Shown here: positions 22,963 to 32,690 of the stretch, one piece after another
Layout: every line of letters starts with the position of its first letter
Position numbering within the stretch: position 1 is the first letter of the stretch
Virus record (IMG/VR): IMGVR_UViG_3300022693_004339
Span: 1 to 33,091 of that record
Length of the DNA: 33,091 nt
Origin: a virus
Direction: 5' to 3' (one strand)
Translations under genes and position numbers: made by a program
Notes under the pieces: generated by a model
Seen by the model: only the letters and a program-made list of their open reading frames with translations
What the model was told of the DNA's origin: nothing
Databases searched by the model: none

Positions 22963-25207
22963 TCGTACAGGACGAGGGCAGAATATACCGACATTGACAC
23001 GGGCGACCGGATCCGTTTCGGCGATTCCGCGTGTGCAGCATAGCGCGACATCACCTGCATCCGGCGATCAGGCGCAGTCATTTGATATGTTGTCGCGAGA
23101 GCTTGGTCATATTTCCAGAAAAATCGGCAAGCAGCTGGATAATATTGCGCGCGAAGAAGGTTATCGCGCCGGCGTTCGTGCGGCGGCATCTGATGATGTT
23201 GCGCTCAGGCAGGACGGCACAATTCGCGGACAGTCATTTGATGCGGCCGCAATCAGAACAATGATTGCACGGCATGATACAGAATCGCGTCAGGCTGCGG
23301 AAAGATTGTATCAGGATCATAAAAGCAATCCGGCCAAGCTCGAACAAATGTTCGACCAGTACAAAAAGGGCGTTATGGCGTCGGGCTTGCCGGACGAGGT
23401 TGCGACAAATTTTTCATTTTCGTTTGATCGTTTGAAAACGGCCTACGCAAGTGATGCCCAGAGGCTGTCCGAGAAAAGACAGTATGATGAAGATCGTGCG
23501 GCCGCTTTCCAGGCAAATGACGAGCGAAAGAAAACGATCGGCCGCTTGGCTGTGCGGGCCAGTGCGGATCCTGAAGCGGATACGTTGCTTGCTGAAGAGA
23601 TAAAAGATTATCAGGACTTCCTTGTGACCTATGGGCCGAAGGAAGAATTCACATTTGACGGGGTCGCATATCCGGCCAGTCAGAACAGAGCCGGCGCGCT
23701 GAGTTTGCAGGAAATCCAGAGCTTTGTTGTCGATGCCACGGCCGAGGCAAAAGAGTTGCGCGTGATCGGGGCGTTCTCAGACATTGATGAACTCGATGAG
23801 AAAAAGAAATATCTGAATGCATTTGATGCCGCGTTTTCTGATGGTGAGAGCGAATTCAATCTGGATCAGCGCGATCGCCTGGTCCGGCGCATGAAAACAG
23901 AAATCAATGCGATGGAATCCGGTGTAAATGGTGTGCGGCGTCTTGTGAACGAAAATGTGCGGGAAATGAAAAGCCGGATGGAAAAAGGGTTTTCGCCCGG
24001 TGAAGATTTTCTGTCAGGCATTGAAGATCGCGCAAAGGCCAGCGGGGACGTTGAGGCGATTAACGGTGTAAGATATGCGCGCGACATGATTTCTTTTCAG
24101 GAAACCGTCAGACAATGGCGGCCTGACCAGCTGCAAGGGTGGATCAACGAAGAGCGTAGCCGCATTAATAGTCGCGGATCCGCAGGCCAGATTGAAGTCG
24201 ATCGTGTCGATATGGCCGAAAAACTATTGTCGAACATGGAAACAGAGTTGCGCCGCGATCCGCTGAGTTGGGCGGCGCGTGTCGGCCTGCGTCCGGTCGG
24301 ATCATTGCAATTTTCCGGTGAAGAAGCGCCGGTTTCTGTCAAAGCGCGCCTCGAGGATGCGCTTGCCGTTTCGGAGCATTACGGCACGCCTGTAAAATTG
24401 ATGACAGATGAAGAGGTCACGCAGTGGAAAAATGCTTATGACGAATTGGATGTGGACGGTCGTGTGGGGTTGATCGGTTTGATCCAGCAAGGTTTCGGCG
24501 ATCAGTCTATTCATGCTTTCCGCGATATCTCAAAGGCATCGCCGGCACTGGCCAATGTCGGGGGGCTTTTGTCTGCTTCTGAAGCCCATAAAGCGACAGC
24601 CCGTGATTTTGCGGTCGGCGATTTTGCGATTGCAGAGGGTTTGAAGGTTCAGCCGGATTCAGGGCAAGATCAACAGGATATTATGCACGATACGGTCGGG
24701 AATGCTTATGGCGAACATAGCGCCGCAATGCGTGCGGTTACAGATACAGCGGATCGTCTTTATGCGGCCGAGGCCGTGCGCCGTGGTTTGAATCCGGCTG
24801 ATTTTGGTAAAAACAAAGATATATATGAAAGAGCACTTCAGCGTGCGACCGGAGCCTGGTTCGATGATGATGGGCAACAATATGGCGGTGTTGTGGAGTG
24901 GCGCGGGAATCACAAGATTGTCCTGCCGTTTAATGTGTCGGAAGATGCGTTCAGGACCGCGATCGCAAATGTCACGGTTGACGAGTTGATCGATGCGTCT
25001 GTCGGTGGCATAGCGCCAACGGATATGGCGGGCCGGCCGTTATTACCGGAGCGCGTCGAAGATATGTATCTTGTGTCTGCCGGTCCTGGTCGCTATCTGA
25101 TTAGTGTAACAGACCCGGTGAAGGGGGCGGCGTCCTATTTGCATGGTGGTAACCGTGACGGCTTGTTCGAGCTGGATGCGAATAAATTACTTGGCGGGGG
25201 CGAATAA
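22955..25207 (+). CDS. internal virion protein (gp15-like ejection protein)
   Basis: 750 residues starting at GTG 22955, which is supported by AGGGAGG about 7 bases upstream. Predominantly helical and charged, with a polar N terminus and frequent coiled-coil-like stretches (e.g. ERLYQDHKSNPAKLEQMFDQYKKG, VRRLVNENVREMKSRMEKG). Size, location between the gp14-like gene and larger ejection proteins, and lack of enzymatic motifs fit gp15, which helps form the DNA-ejection channel. Sequence similarity is not strong enough to name it firmly. Confidence 0.75.
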   Translation: MANRTGRGQNIPTLTRATGSVSAIPRVQHSATSPASGDQAQSFDMLSRELGHISRKIGKQLDNIAREEGYRAGVRAAASDDVALRQDGTIRGQSFDAAAIRTMIARHDTESRQAAERLYQDHKSNPAKLEQMFDQYKKGVMASGLPDEVATNFSFSFDRLKTAYASDAQRLSEKRQYDEDRAAAFQANDERKKTIGRLAVRASADPEADTLLAEEIKDYQDFLVTYGPKEEFTFDGVAYPASQNRAGALSLQEIQSFVVDATAEAKELRVIGAFSDIDELDEKKKYLNAFDAAFSDGESEFNLDQRDRLVRRMKTEINAMESGVNGVRRLVNENVREMKSRMEKGFSPGEDFLSGIEDRAKASGDVEAINGVRYARDMISFQETVRQWRPDQLQGWINEERSRINSRGSAGQIEVDRVDMAEKLLSNMETELRRDPLSWAARVGLRPVGSLQFSGEEAPVSVKARLEDALAVSEHYGTPVKLMTDEEVTQWKNAYDELDVDGRVGLIGLIQQGFGDQSIHAFRDISKASPALANVGGLLSASEAHKATARDFAVGDFAIAEGLKVQPDSGQDQQDIMHDTVGNAYGEHSAAMRAVTDTADRLYAAEAVRRGLNPADFGKNKDIYERALQRATGAWFDDDGQQYGGVVEWRGNHKIVLPFNVSEDAFRTAIANVTVDELIDASVGGIAPTDMAGRPLLPERVEDMYLVSAGPGRYLISVTDPVKGAASYLHGGNRDGLFELDANKLLGGGE

Positions 25208-27549
25208 TGAGTGGGTATTGGCCTGACAAGTCGCGCAGCGGCCGGATCGCACAAAATACAGGGCAAATCCAGACCGGGTTTGTCGAAAATTTTATGGCGG
25301 CGCGTGAAGATCAAAAAGCGAATAACAATCCCTTTTCCCGCTATGATGCGTTATCAAAAGCTTACAGCGATCGTATTGCGCAGATAGAAAGTGCGACGGG
25401 CAAAAAGTTAAAGCATCCGATTCTCAGTGAGGCACCAAGCCTTGTGAATGACGCTATTCTGGGGCGAACGGAAAGTAGCCGCCGCAAAGCCATTGATGAC
25501 TTTGAAGCCGAGGTTGATCTGTTGCGACAAGAACACCCGGCCTTGCCGACGCGGGATCAAATGATCGCACAGATGAATGACCGGGCGCGGCGCATCGAGG
25601 GAGATGCGGCAGATCAATATGATCGTGCGAATTTTGCCGGAAAGGTCGGTTCGATCATTGGCGCGATGGAAGGGGCTATCGAGGATCCGGCATTGTTGGC
25701 GACAATGCCGTTCGGTGCGGCCCGGTCGGCCGGTGTTGTTGCGACGGCCGTCACAGAAGGGGTGATCGCCGGCGGCACGGAATTGGCGACACAGCCGCAA
25801 ATTCAGCAATTCAGGGGTGAGCAAGGTCTTGAAGCCGGCGTATTGGAAGGTGCGAAAAATATTGCAGCCGCAACCGGTGGCGCTGCGGCATTGGGCGGTG
25901 TGGCCAAAGGGGCGGCCGAGGGTGTTATGTTGCTGTCAGGTAAACGGCGCTTGAAGCTCTTTGACAAGATCGTAAAAAAACCGACGCCGGAGCAAAAGGC
26001 GGCCCGTGATTTTTATGAGCGTCAACTCGATGTGGAGAAAGACAATCCTTTTGACAGTTCTGTGCCGGGCGCAGCGCAGGAACACAGCCGGCGTTTGGCT
26101 GATGCCATGCGGGCGCTTGATGGCGAAGAGGAATTCGCGCCAGTCCATACTGATTTGCCGAAAAAGGAAAGATCATTGCGCCGTGAAATGAAATCTCTGG
26201 ACGGCGTGATACATGCCTTTGACCCGGATGATGTGCAGGTCGATGCTAAAACATTCCAGTTTAAGGATGGCGGCGATGCACAAGGCGTGACAGAGCGTTT
26301 ACGCGGTGTCGGGCAGTGGGACCCGGACAAGGCCGGGCTGATTTTTGTTTACGAGTATGAAGACGGCCGCCGGTTTATTGCCGATGGTCATCAAAGGCTC
26401 GGTCTGGCCAAGCGGCTAAAGGCCGAGAGTTCAGACGAAAAACTGGAAATATACGGCATGGTTATGCGCGAAAGTGACGGTGTTACACCGGAAGATGCGC
26501 GGATGCGTGCCGCGATGACCAATATTGCACAAGGTACAGGAACGGCCGTTGATGCGGCTAAAGTCCTGCGTGTTGCGCCAGAGCGGATCGGTGAGCTGCC
26601 GCCGCATTCTGCTCTGGTGCGGCAAGCCGGCGATATGGTAAGCCTGTCAGATGATGCTTTCGGTATGGTTGTGAATGAGATTGTGCCGGCAAATTATGCG
26701 GCGCTTGTCGGTCGTATTATTCCCGATGATGCCGATTTGCAGCTGGCCGTCATGGATGTTCTGAGCAAGACGGCGCCGGCGAATGTGACGCAGGCAGAAT
26801 CCATTGTGCGGCAAGCGGCATCGTCCGGTGTGCGGCGTGAAGTCCAGCAAGGGCTTTTCGGTGAAGAGATTATGACACAGAGTCTTTTTTCTGAGCGTGC
26901 AAAGGTTCTGGACAAAACGCTGAAAAAATTACGGCGGGATAAAAATATCTTTGATAGTCTGGTCCGGAACGAAAATTCTATTGCAGCCGAAGGTAATGTG
27001 TTGAATACTACGGCCAATAGACAAATTGCCGATGCTGCGGCTGTTGGGGCCGATATGGTGCAGCGCCTGGCAAACAGAAAAGGTCCGCTTTCGGACGCAT
27101 TGACATTGGCCGCAAGGAGGGCTGCAGATGAAGGACAATACACAAACGCAACAGACGACTTCGTCCGCGCTGTCAGAGACGCAATTGAAAGAGGCGATTT
27201 CACACGGATACAGGATGGCGGAGCTGGACGCGCTGTTCAAGTTGCGGATGAAAACGCGCCGCGTGCTGGCGAAACAGCAGAGCCGGACGAGCAAAGCCTA
27301 AATTTATTCGACAAACCAGGTCAATCAGGATCGGAGCAGCAAGCGCGTGCGCTTGATGCCGATGTGCGTTCCGATGCTGTGACAGACTCATCTTCGGCCG
27401 AAGATGATTTTCAGATTCCCGTTGGTGAAAAAATAGACCCGGACACCGGTGAGCGTGTGCCGGAAACCCGTTCTGCGAAAGATATTCTGGACGAGCTTGA
27501 CCGGGATGAAGCCGAGCTGGGCGAAATAGGAAAGTGCGGTAAACCATGA
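25207..27549 (+). CDS. ejection protein with embedded ParB-like domain
   Basis: 780 residues; TAATG overlap with the upstream gene. N-terminal ~120 residues are helical; residues ~145-235 are Gly/Ala-rich and hydrophobic, a possible membrane-inserting part. At ~340-455 a ParB/Srx-like domain is visible: VDAKTFQF, GVGQWDPDKAGLIFVYEYEDGRRFIADGHQRLGLAKRL, then an all-helical tail with EIYGMVMRES. The GHQRLGLAK signature is the conserved nucleotide/DNA-contact motif of ParB-fold proteins. Other phage virion proteins carry DdrB-like ParB domains. The final part is acidic and low-complexity. Position suggests ejection into the host with the genome. Confidence 0.8.
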   Translation: MSGYWPDKSRSGRIAQNTGQIQTGFVENFMAAREDQKANNNPFSRYDALSKAYSDRIAQIESATGKKLKHPILSEAPSLVNDAILGRTESSRRKAIDDFEAEVDLLRQEHPALPTRDQMIAQMNDRARRIEGDAADQYDRANFAGKVGSIIGAMEGAIEDPALLATMPFGAARSAGVVATAVTEGVIAGGTELATQPQIQQFRGEQGLEAGVLEGAKNIAAATGGAAALGGVAKGAAEGVMLLSGKRRLKLFDKIVKKPTPEQKAARDFYERQLDVEKDNPFDSSVPGAAQEHSRRLADAMRALDGEEEFAPVHTDLPKKERSLRREMKSLDGVIHAFDPDDVQVDAKTFQFKDGGDAQGVTERLRGVGQWDPDKAGLIFVYEYEDGRRFIADGHQRLGLAKRLKAESSDEKLEIYGMVMRESDGVTPEDARMRAAMTNIAQGTGTAVDAAKVLRVAPERIGELPPHSALVRQAGDMVSLSDDAFGMVVNEIVPANYAALVGRIIPDDADLQLAVMDVLSKTAPANVTQAESIVRQAASSGVRREVQQGLFGEEIMTQSLFSERAKVLDKTLKKLRRDKNIFDSLVRNENSIAAEGNVLNTTANRQIADAAAVGADMVQRLANRKGPLSDALTLAARRAADEGQYTNATDDFVRAVRDAIERGDFTRIQDGGAGRAVQVADENAPRAGETAEPDEQSLNLFDKPGQSGSEQQARALDADVRSDAVTDSSSAEDDFQIPVGEKIDPDTGERVPETRSAKDILDELDRDEAELGEIGKCGKP

Positions 27550-30020
27550 GCATGTATGATTGTATCAATAAGGCTGTTTCCGAGGGGCGCTTGTCGCAAG
27601 AAAAGGCCGATCAGGTTCTCGAGTTGTTTGATGATTTTGACCTGCAGTTGCAGAACACAATGCATGCTGATGCGGCACAGGTCGAAGCCGGCCGGCGGGC
27701 GTATGAGGCAATGCGGCTTGAAACACTTGAAAAGCGCCGTCGCGAATTGCTACGGATCAAAACATGGCAGCGCATCGAGAAGGATATGCGTGGTTACAGA
27801 AACGCGAAAGGCGCGGCGGATTTTCGCGGCGCTTTGTTAGCCCATATCGATCATGATGAATTTGCGGAATTTTCGAATTTACAGGCCCGGCAGAATGCTG
27901 TGCTGGGCCGCTTGCATGGCCGTATGGAAAAGGTCTTGTCCACCTTCCGGCGTAATCTGGTCGGATCAGTGCGTGAAAAGGCGACGCTGGATGATCTGGT
28001 CCGTGAGGCGTTCGGGCATGATACGGGCAATGCATCTGCCAAAGAGCTGGCAACAGCCTGGAGCGACACGGCCGAATTTGCGCGCAAGCGTTTTAATGCC
28101 GGCGGCGGCCGCATACCGAAGCGCGATGATTGGGGGCTGCCGCAGACGCATGACAGTCTGCGCGTCGGCAAGGCCGGATATCAGGCGTGGCGTGATTTTG
28201 TCGTCGATAAACTTGATCCGGACCGGATGATTGACGAGGTCACCGGTTTTTCGATTACGCCTGAAAAGCTCGAGATTGCCTTGCGTGAGGTTTACGAAAC
28301 AATCAAAAGCGAGGGGCTGAACAAGCTGACACCGTCCGGTGCGGCCAGTGGGCGTTCTTTGGCCAATCGTCGTGCCGATCACCGCTTTCTGGTTTTCAAG
28401 GACGCGGATGCGTGGCTTGCCTATAATCGTAAATTTGGTGGAAACGATGTCTATTCAACCATGATGGCGCATATTGACGGCATGGCGCGTGATATTGCCA
28501 TGCTGGAGGTTTTGGGGCCGAACCCGACCGCAACCTTGCGTTATATGTCCCAGTTGACGATCAAGTGGGGCAGCGATACCGGAAATCTTGATCGCGCGAA
28601 AAGCGCTGTCAAACTTGCCGAAGATATGTTCGGTTTGTTTACCGGCGGTACAAATGCGCCGATTGACGGCCGCTGGGCACGTTTTTTTGCCGGAACGCGG
28701 CAATTTGTACAGTCCTCGCAACTCGGCGCGGCATCCTTGTCTGCCATCACGGACCTGAATTTCCAGCGGATGGCCCGTGCGCATACGGGCTTGTCGGAGG
28801 CGAAGCTTATTCCGCAAGTGCTGAAGTTATTTACCCCGACCGCGACAGAAGACCAGAAGCTTGCGGTACGCTTGGGATTGATCGCCGAGAACTGGTCATC
28901 CATCGCATCCGGGCAAATGCGTTATGTTGGTGACGTGTCCGGATCAGAGATTAGCCGCCGGCTGGCTGATGTGGTTATGCGGGCATCTTTCTTGTCGCCC
29001 TGGACGCAGGCCGGCCGCTGGGCGTTCGGTATGGAATTCATGGGCCGGCTTGCCGATGATGCCGGCAAGGAGTTTGATGCGCTTGATCCTGCGTTGCAGA
29101 GAACAATGCGCAAATATGGTATCGGTCCCGAGCATTGGGATATTGTGCGTGCGACGACGCAATACACGCACAAGGAAGCCACGTTTTTGCGGCCGGATGA
29201 TATTGCGGGCCGGAATGATCTGACACCGTCATTTGCGGATGATCTGGCGATGCGCGTGATGGAAATGATACAGACCGAAACAGAATTTGCTGTACCGTCA
29301 ACAAGTTTGCGCGGCCGCGCCGCAATGGTCAGCGACAGCCGTCCCGGTACTGTTCAAGGGGAATTGATGCGGTCCTTTGCGATGTATAAATCCTTTTCCG
29401 TCACCTTGCTGCACACCCATATCCGGCGGATGGTGACGCAAAAAGGTGCGATGAGTAAAGCGCGTTATGGCGCGAACTTCATCATATCAACGACGTTGAT
29501 GGGCGCGCTTGCGCTGCAGCTGAAGGAAATGTCAAAAGGCCGCGATCCTCGGCCCATGTTCGGCGATAATGCCGGCGCGTTCTGGGGGGCGGCGTTGTTG
29601 CAAGGGGGTGGTCTTGGTATTATCGGTGATTTTCTGGGATCGGCGTCAACGAACCGTTATGGCGGCGGGCTTGGTCAGACGATTGCCGGCCCTGTTTTTG
29701 GTGGCGTGAATGATGTCGGCCGATTAACGCTCGGCAATGCGTTGGAGGTCGCGCAAGGAAAAGACACCAATATCGGCAATGATGTTGTCAATATGCTGCG
29801 GCGTTACACGCCCGTCTTTGGGTCTTTGTGGTATGCGCGTGCCGCGTATGAACGCATGTTTCTTGATGAAATCCAGAAAGCCGTTGATCCGGATGCGTTC
29901 AGACGATTCCGGCGGCAGGAAAACAGATATCGGCGTGAATACGGACAGCGTTATTGGTGGTCACCCGGCGAGGCATTGCCGGATCGCGGGCCTGATTTTT
30001 CAAATGTGTTAGAGGAGTAA
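27546..30020 (+). CDS. large internal virion/ejection protein (824 aa, gp16-position)
   Basis: 824 residues, the last and largest-class protein of the ejection cluster, beginning in ATGA overlap with the ParB-domain gene. Highly helical; the N-terminal ~100 residues have CINKAVSEGRLSQEKADQVLELFDDF and many charged helices. The C-terminal third has Gly-rich hydrophobic segments (ALLQGGGLGIIGDFLGSASTNRYGGGLG) likely to insert in membrane. Position equals T7 gp16, but no lytic transglycosylase ExxxxR motif is evident and no polymerase motifs were seen. It should help carry DNA across the envelope. Confidence 0.75.
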   Translation: MSMYDCINKAVSEGRLSQEKADQVLELFDDFDLQLQNTMHADAAQVEAGRRAYEAMRLETLEKRRRELLRIKTWQRIEKDMRGYRNAKGAADFRGALLAHIDHDEFAEFSNLQARQNAVLGRLHGRMEKVLSTFRRNLVGSVREKATLDDLVREAFGHDTGNASAKELATAWSDTAEFARKRFNAGGGRIPKRDDWGLPQTHDSLRVGKAGYQAWRDFVVDKLDPDRMIDEVTGFSITPEKLEIALREVYETIKSEGLNKLTPSGAASGRSLANRRADHRFLVFKDADAWLAYNRKFGGNDVYSTMMAHIDGMARDIAMLEVLGPNPTATLRYMSQLTIKWGSDTGNLDRAKSAVKLAEDMFGLFTGGTNAPIDGRWARFFAGTRQFVQSSQLGAASLSAITDLNFQRMARAHTGLSEAKLIPQVLKLFTPTATEDQKLAVRLGLIAENWSSIASGQMRYVGDVSGSEISRRLADVVMRASFLSPWTQAGRWAFGMEFMGRLADDAGKEFDALDPALQRTMRKYGIGPEHWDIVRATTQYTHKEATFLRPDDIAGRNDLTPSFADDLAMRVMEMIQTETEFAVPSTSLRGRAAMVSDSRPGTVQGELMRSFAMYKSFSVTLLHTHIRRMVTQKGAMSKARYGANFIISTTLMGALALQLKEMSKGRDPRPMFGDNAGAFWGAALLQGGGLGIIGDFLGSASTNRYGGGLGQTIAGPVFGGVNDVGRLTLGNALEVAQGKDTNIGNDVVNMLRRYTPVFGSLWYARAAYERMFLDEIQKAVDPDAFRRFRRQENRYRREYGQRYWWSPGEALPDRGPDFSNVLEE

Positions 30021-30026
30021 TACAGT

Positions 30027-31319
30027 ATGGTATCGGATACAGCATTAAATGATCGTCGGGCAAGATATACGGTTACCAATCCGGCCGGACAGTCCGTTTT
30101 TGATATTGACTTTCCGTTGACCGACGAAAACGCGATCAAGGTTTATATCGACGGGATTGAAGAGAGTTCGGATGACTACACGGTGGATGTGGATGCCTTA
30201 ACCGTGACGACCGGTTCTGCCGTTGCGAAAGACAAGGTTGTGGTTCTGGAAGGTGTGACGCCGGCCGATCGTGCGGAGGGGTTCGCCCGTCGAGGCGGTC
30301 TTGATACAGCATTGTTGAACGGCGACTTCCGCGAAATCTATTATATCCTGCAGGAATTGCGCCGCGACCTCGATCGGGCGCTGATATTAAATCGGGCCGA
30401 AGGGGCAGATGTGTCAGGCGATATGCCGCTTTTTGAAGCCGGAAAACTTCTTATTATTGACGATGATTCTGAAAATATAAAGATGGGACCGGATGCCAGT
30501 GATATTGCCGATGCGCAGTCCAATGCGGCAAATGCGGCGAATAGTGCAAATGCATCTGCGGCATCTGCAGCGGCCGCACAGTTTTCGGAGGAAAAGGCGC
30601 AAGCATGGGCCGAGGAAGACGAAGACGTCGAAGTTGAGCCTGGACAATACAGTGCAAAACACCATGCAATCAAAGCTGCTGCCGTTGTGGAGGGCGGCGC
30701 ATCATCCATATCATACGATAATACTGCGTCTGGTATGTCTGCCGAGAATGTTCAGGATGCTATTGACGAGATCAACACAACAGTTGACGAGATCAGCACC
30801 GCTTTGCCGATCGGTATGCCGTTCCCGGTTTGGGATCATATTACGGGGGTGACCGCGCCTTCAAACTCAGGTTCAGAAAAATACATCAAGCTGACGGCTG
30901 GCGAAGATGGTGTCGGCGAGTACAACGAAGGATTGCTGACCAATGAAAGCGTGTCAGGTACAGCGCCGCTGGTTACAGCAACGGCTGATATCGACTTGGC
31001 TGGAAGTCCGCTCAATGGTCAGACGGTTCATCTGATTAACAGTGAAAATCGCTATGTAATGCCCGGCACGGGTACTGGCACGACGGCGAATGACCAGATG
31101 CAGCAGATTACGGGGGAAGTGAGCAACTTAATGTCTGGCCAGACTACGACTTACCAGGGTGCTCTTTCCAGTTCTGTCGGCGGATCACCAGGTGCTGGAG
31201 GTAACAATTACAGGTATGCCACGATTAGCTTAGACAGCGCCAACTCCCCCGACGCCCGCACAGGCGACCACACAAATGTTAAGCACATTCAAGCAACATT
31301 TTACATGAGAATTTTATAA
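30027..31319 (+). CDS. tail fibre with T7-type N-terminal anchor
   Basis: 430 residues with GAGGAG before the ATG. Residues ~1-140 match the T7 tail-fibre attachment domain (ARYTVTNPAGQSVFDIDFPLTDENAIKVYIDG, then LDTALLNGDFREIYYILQELRRDLDRAL). A short Ala/Asn coiled-coil segment follows at ~165-190, then a DAIDEINTTVDEIS helix, and a Gly/Thr/Ser-rich tip ending PDARTGDHTNVKHIQATFYMRIL, similar to the ends of many collar/fibre tips. It recognises the host. The last ~60 codons use more AGC, TTA and AAC than neighbours, hinting at exchange of the tip. Confidence 0.88.
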   Translation: MVSDTALNDRRARYTVTNPAGQSVFDIDFPLTDENAIKVYIDGIEESSDDYTVDVDALTVTTGSAVAKDKVVVLEGVTPADRAEGFARRGGLDTALLNGDFREIYYILQELRRDLDRALILNRAEGADVSGDMPLFEAGKLLIIDDDSENIKMGPDASDIADAQSNAANAANSANASAASAAAAQFSEEKAQAWAEEDEDVEVEPGQYSAKHHAIKAAAVVEGGASSISYDNTASGMSAENVQDAIDEINTTVDEISTALPIGMPFPVWDHITGVTAPSNSGSEKYIKLTAGEDGVGEYNEGLLTNESVSGTAPLVTATADIDLAGSPLNGQTVHLINSENRYVMPGTGTGTTANDQMQQITGEVSNLMSGQTTTYQGALSSSVGGSPGAGGNNYRYATISLDSANSPDARTGDHTNVKHIQATFYMRIL

Positions 31320-31331
31320 GGAAAGATTGAA

Positions 31332-31811
31332 ATGGCATATGCAGCAAATAACAAAATCAGTAAGCAGAATTTCACAGGTGCGATTGAAATTACGGATGCT
31401 CAATATAAAGCGGCACAGGACGCGCTCTTGTCTGGACGCGAGGTGGTTGTGGTTGAGGGTGAGATGATTATTGCCGATGAAACAATGCGTTCTGTCTATC
31501 GCACAGCCGATGGCGTCGCAAAAGAAATCGCGGATAATTTTCCGACACCGGCCGGTTATACAGATAGTCCTCGTCCATCGCCGTGCCATGAGTGGAACGG
31601 CACAGATTGGGTTGCCGATCCGGCGTTGAAGTGGGCAGACGTTCGAGCGCAGCGGGATGGGCTGCTGAGCCAATCAGATTGGACGCAGGTTGCCGATGCG
31701 CCCGTAGATCAACAGGCATGGGCGACATATCGCCAAGCCCTGCGCGATCTGCCGGCAGATCAGGCTGATCCGTTTGACATTACATGGCCGCAACCACCGG
31801 TCGATCAATAA
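31332..31811 (+). CDS. tail fibre assembly chaperone
   Basis: 159 residues, directly after the fibre gene with AAGGAAAG before the ATG. The C-terminal RAQRDGLLSQSDWTQVADAPVDQQAWATYRQALRDLPADQADPFDITWPQPP is the signature of phage tail assembly chaperones (DUF4376/Tap-like), including the closing WPxxP. It likely folds or trimerises the fibre tip. The N-terminal half is less conserved in such proteins and would match the cognate fibre. Confidence 0.9.
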   Translation: MAYAANNKISKQNFTGAIEITDAQYKAAQDALLSGREVVVVEGEMIIADETMRSVYRTADGVAKEIADNFPTPAGYTDSPRPSPCHEWNGTDWVADPALKWADVRAQRDGLLSQSDWTQVADAPVDQQAWATYRQALRDLPADQADPFDITWPQPPVDQ

Positions 31812-31833
31812 AACAAAATAAGGAGTAGATGAT

Positions 31834-32076
31834 ATGGATCAAATTGCGGTGTCGGCCGGCGCAAAAGTTGTTGAATATGGCGGTTTGGTCAGCTTCATGC
31901 TGATGGTTATTATCGCCCTGGTCTGGTTTGCACGCGCGCTTTGGTTGCAGAACAAAGAGCAGAAAAAAGAGATGATCGCGATGGTGCGTGAATTCGGGGA
32001 TGTGGTCGAAAAGAACACAAAGGCGTTCACGATTTTCTCGGAAAGGATCGAGCATGTCTTCAGAAAAGATAAGTAA
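31834..32076 (+). CDS. holin candidate, single-TM protein (80 aa)
   Basis: 80 residues with AAGGAG before the ATG. One membrane span at ~17-37 (LVSFMLMVIIALVWFARALWL) and a charged, helical C terminus, as in class III or BhlA-like phage holins. It is first in the lysis cassette ahead of the endolysin and spanins. The holin name is positional; an antiholin or other membrane protein is possible. Confidence 0.7.
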   Translation: MDQIAVSAGAKVVEYGGLVSFMLMVIIALVWFARALWLQNKEQKKEMIAMVREFGDVVEKNTKAFTIFSERIEHVFRKDK

Positions 32077-32236
32077 AAAAATGTCGCGCCTGGTTTGCCC
32101 GGGGACGGATCAGGTCGAGGCGGAAAAGAAGCTGCTGCGGGAGCGTCTGGAGGCATTCAGATGTGCGGCATCCAGATTCTGTGTCGTGCTGGAAAACCAT
32201 ATGCCGCAACATGAGGTGAAAAATGAACGAGATTGA
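32054..32236 (+). CDS. small hypothetical lysis-cassette protein (60 aa)
   Basis: 60 residues from the ATG at 32054, which has GAAAGGA upstream and lies within the holin gene's end (23 bases overlap). Three cysteines and many charged residues; helical middle EAEKKLLRERLEAFRCAASRF. Overlaps the endolysin start by 14 bases. Function unknown; a regulator or partner of the lysis proteins is possible. Confidence 0.5.
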   Translation: MSSEKISKKMSRLVCPGTDQVEAEKKLLRERLEAFRCAASRFCVVLENHMPQHEVKNERD

Positions 32237-32690
32237 TTTGATACGAAGCATGGTTATTGCGCCGGCGTTATCCGCGATCGGCGCATATTCTGACGAGGCG
32301 TTGGATATGGTTTTGGTTACCGGTGCGGCCGAAAGTCTATATCAACATACGCGCCAGGTCGGCGGGCCAGCATTGGGATGGTGGCAGATGGAGCCGGCAA
32401 CGCATAATGATATATGGTCGCATTATCTCGGTCCTACGCACCGGCAGCATTTACTTGATGGCTTGCAGGAAATTTCGCGCCGGCCGGGTGTGTCTGCAGA
32501 TCTTGAGGTCAATCCCTGGTATGCGGCCGCGATGACACGTATTCACTATATGCGCTTTAGGGAAGCGCTGCCCCCGGCAGGTGATCGTGTGGCGCAAGGG
32601 CGTTATTGGAAGAAATATTACAACACGTCGGCCGGCAGGGGAACGACGGATGGCTTTTTGCAGAAAGTACATGCGGTGATCGATGCTTAA
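32223..32690 (+). CDS. endolysin / lytic transglycosylase-like muramidase
   Basis: 155 residues. GAGGTGAAAA precedes the ATG. The core VTGAAESLYQHTRQVGGPALGWWQMEPATHNDIW follows the phage lysozyme-like pattern, with Glu37 the likely catalytic acid and the GxWQMEP motif around residue 52-58 shaping the site. No signal peptide, so release through the holin is expected. It cuts peptidoglycan glycan strands. Its stop overlaps the spanin start by 8 bases. Confidence 0.85.
   Translation: MNEIDLIRSMVIAPALSAIGAYSDEALDMVLVTGAAESLYQHTRQVGGPALGWWQMEPATHNDIWSHYLGPTHRQHLLDGLQEISRRPGVSADLEVNPWYAAAMTRIHYMRFREALPPAGDRVAQGRYWKKYYNTSAGRGTTDGFLQKVHAVIDA

Noticed and set aside
27546-30020. Virion RNA polymerase or lytic transglycosylase in the largest ejection protein
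   Set aside because: Size is suggestive, but I could not see polymerase motifs or a transglycosylase active site.
31140-31319. Diversity-generating retroelement target at the fibre tip, as in BPP-1
   Set aside because: No reverse transcriptase, no template repeat and no accessory gene in the window; the terminal motif is the common collar/fibre ending.
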